A stretch of 14,778 nucleotides of DNA from DATMYQ01 sp035560935 (lineage in GTDB: Bacteria; Bacillota; Negativicutes; Sporomusales; Sporomusaceae): assembly GCA_035560935.1 (NCBI GenBank), contig DATMYQ010000032.1, positions 1 to 14,778 of the forward strand. Direction: 5' to 3'. Position 1 is the first letter of the stretch; each line of letters starts with the position of its first letter. The position numbers and the translations under genes were made by a program. The notes beneath the pieces were generated by a model, which saw nothing but the letters and a program-made list of their open reading frames with translations, searched no databases and had not been told where the DNA came from. Below are positions 14,313-14,778 of this stretch, one piece after another.

Positions 14313-14744
14313 ATGAATAACAGTCATGTCATTTGGCTAATCAGCAAAGTTCATAATGACTCCAGCGGCTTTTTGGAGCAGGAACTGAAAAAACAGGGCA
14401 TCCATGATCTGGTTGTTTCCCAGGGAGCGATTCTCGGGGGTCTGTTCCACAACAACGGCCGGATGATGATGAAAGACATTGCGGCACGGATCAATAAGGA
14501 CAAATCAACGGTCACCTATTTTGTGAATAAACTCAGCCAGGCCGGTTATGTCCGGCGGGAAAAAGGGACCGACGATGCCCGGGAAACCTATATTGTGCTG
14601 ACGCAAAAAGCCTGGGACTGCCAGGAAGTTTTTCAGGCCCTCTCCCAAAAGCTGATCCAAACCGCTTATGAAGGGTTTTCCCAGGAGGAACAAACTCAAT
14701 TGATGCAGCTGTTAGAAAAAATGCACAGCAATTTTCAGCGTTGA
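14313..14744 (+). CDS. MarR-family transcriptional regulator
   Basis: A 143-residue winged-helix protein of standard MarR length. The DNA-binding core is MKDIAARINKDKSTVTYFVNKLSQAGYVRREKGTDDARETYIVLTQKA (about residues 53-100): recognition helix, then the wing with the R-x-x-x-x-D-x-R hallmark (R82 to R90 region). Flanking helices form the dimer interface. Such dimers usually repress efflux, stress or catabolic genes and release DNA on binding a small phenolic ligand or upon oxidation. The operator-like palindrome in its own promoter indicates autoregulation. A second, perfect copy just downstream suggests that the next gene, outside the window, is a target. The ribosome site is weak (GGATGTTGGG). 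Confidence 0.92.
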   Translation: MNNSHVIWLISKVHNDSSGFLEQELKKQGIHDLVVSQGAILGGLFHNNGRMMMKDIAARINKDKSTVTYFVNKLSQAGYVRREKGTDDARETYIVLTQKAWDCQEVFQALSQKLIQTAYEGFSQEEQTQLMQLLEKMHSNFQR

Positions 14745-14764
14745 GGTGTTTTTTTACGGATATA

Positions 14765-14778
14765 GTTTAATATTAAAC
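14765..14778. promoter_or_regulatory. MarR operator candidate 2 (perfect palindrome at window end)
   Basis: GTTTAATATTAAAC is a perfect 14-bp palindrome, preceded by ATA exactly as in the copy at 14264-14277 (ATA-GTTT...). It starts 20 bases after the MarR stop and is cut by the right window edge. It probably lies in the promoter of the next gene. Confidence 0.6.

Noticed and set aside
1..14778. CRISPR array, tRNA or rRNA genes
   Set aside because: No regularly spaced direct repeats and no cloverleaf or rRNA-like sequence were seen on either strand.

Overview
The window looks like a chromosomal segment of a Gram-negative-type Firmicute, most likely a Negativicute (Selenomonas/Sporomusa relatives). 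The main hint is a secreted cysteine phytase with the HCxxGxGRTT active site typical of Selenomonas-type enzymes. Shine-Dalgarno sites are strong and sigma-70-like promoters are clear. The taxonomic call is an inference; no rRNA is present.

Region 1 (1-2360) is clearly AT-richer than the rest (by eye about 35-40% GC against 50-60% further right) and is an accessory module cut by the left window edge. It holds three tightly packed genes: the C-terminal part of an OGG/HhH-GPD DNA glycosylase, a fusion of a PfkB sugar/nucleoside kinase with a nucleoside 2-deoxyribosyltransferase (NDT), and a QueC-like 7-cyano-7-deazaguanine synthase homologue. No other queuosine gene is present. QueC-like and OGG-like genes are known as accessory genes of type IV CBASS antiphage loci, so I read this as a base-handling or defence module. 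The PfkB-NDT fusion is the unusual part, and this is the best candidate for an undescribed system here.

Region 2 (2361-4538) starts with palindromes and a terminator-like structured element. It continues with a phytase gene translationally coupled to a small TfoX C-terminal-domain gene, then a GNAT acetyltransferase gene broken by a frameshift that sits exactly in a 19-bp perfect inverted repeat. Region 3 (4539-5717) is a CPA1-type Na+/H+ antiporter. Region 4 (5718-9919) has a well-formed promoter with an operator-like palindrome, a TetR regulator and an HSL-family hydrolase in one operon, the three-frame fossil of a LysA-like PLP decarboxylase, and an exported class-C beta-lactamase-family serine hydrolase.

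Region 5 (10034-13787) encodes an M20 amidohydrolase followed by a polar amino-acid ABC importer (lipoprotein, ATPase, permease). The layout suggests uptake and deacylation of an N-acyl amino acid or small peptide. A GC-rich hairpin lies between the lipoprotein and ATPase genes. Region 6 (13788-14778) holds a REP-like hairpin with a GTAG tetranucleotide, a decayed REP-associated (RayT/Y1) transposase start, a possible 37-residue ORF, and a MarR regulator. The MarR operator-like palindrome lies in its own promoter and recurs at the last 14 bases of the window, presumably in front of a regulated gene just outside.
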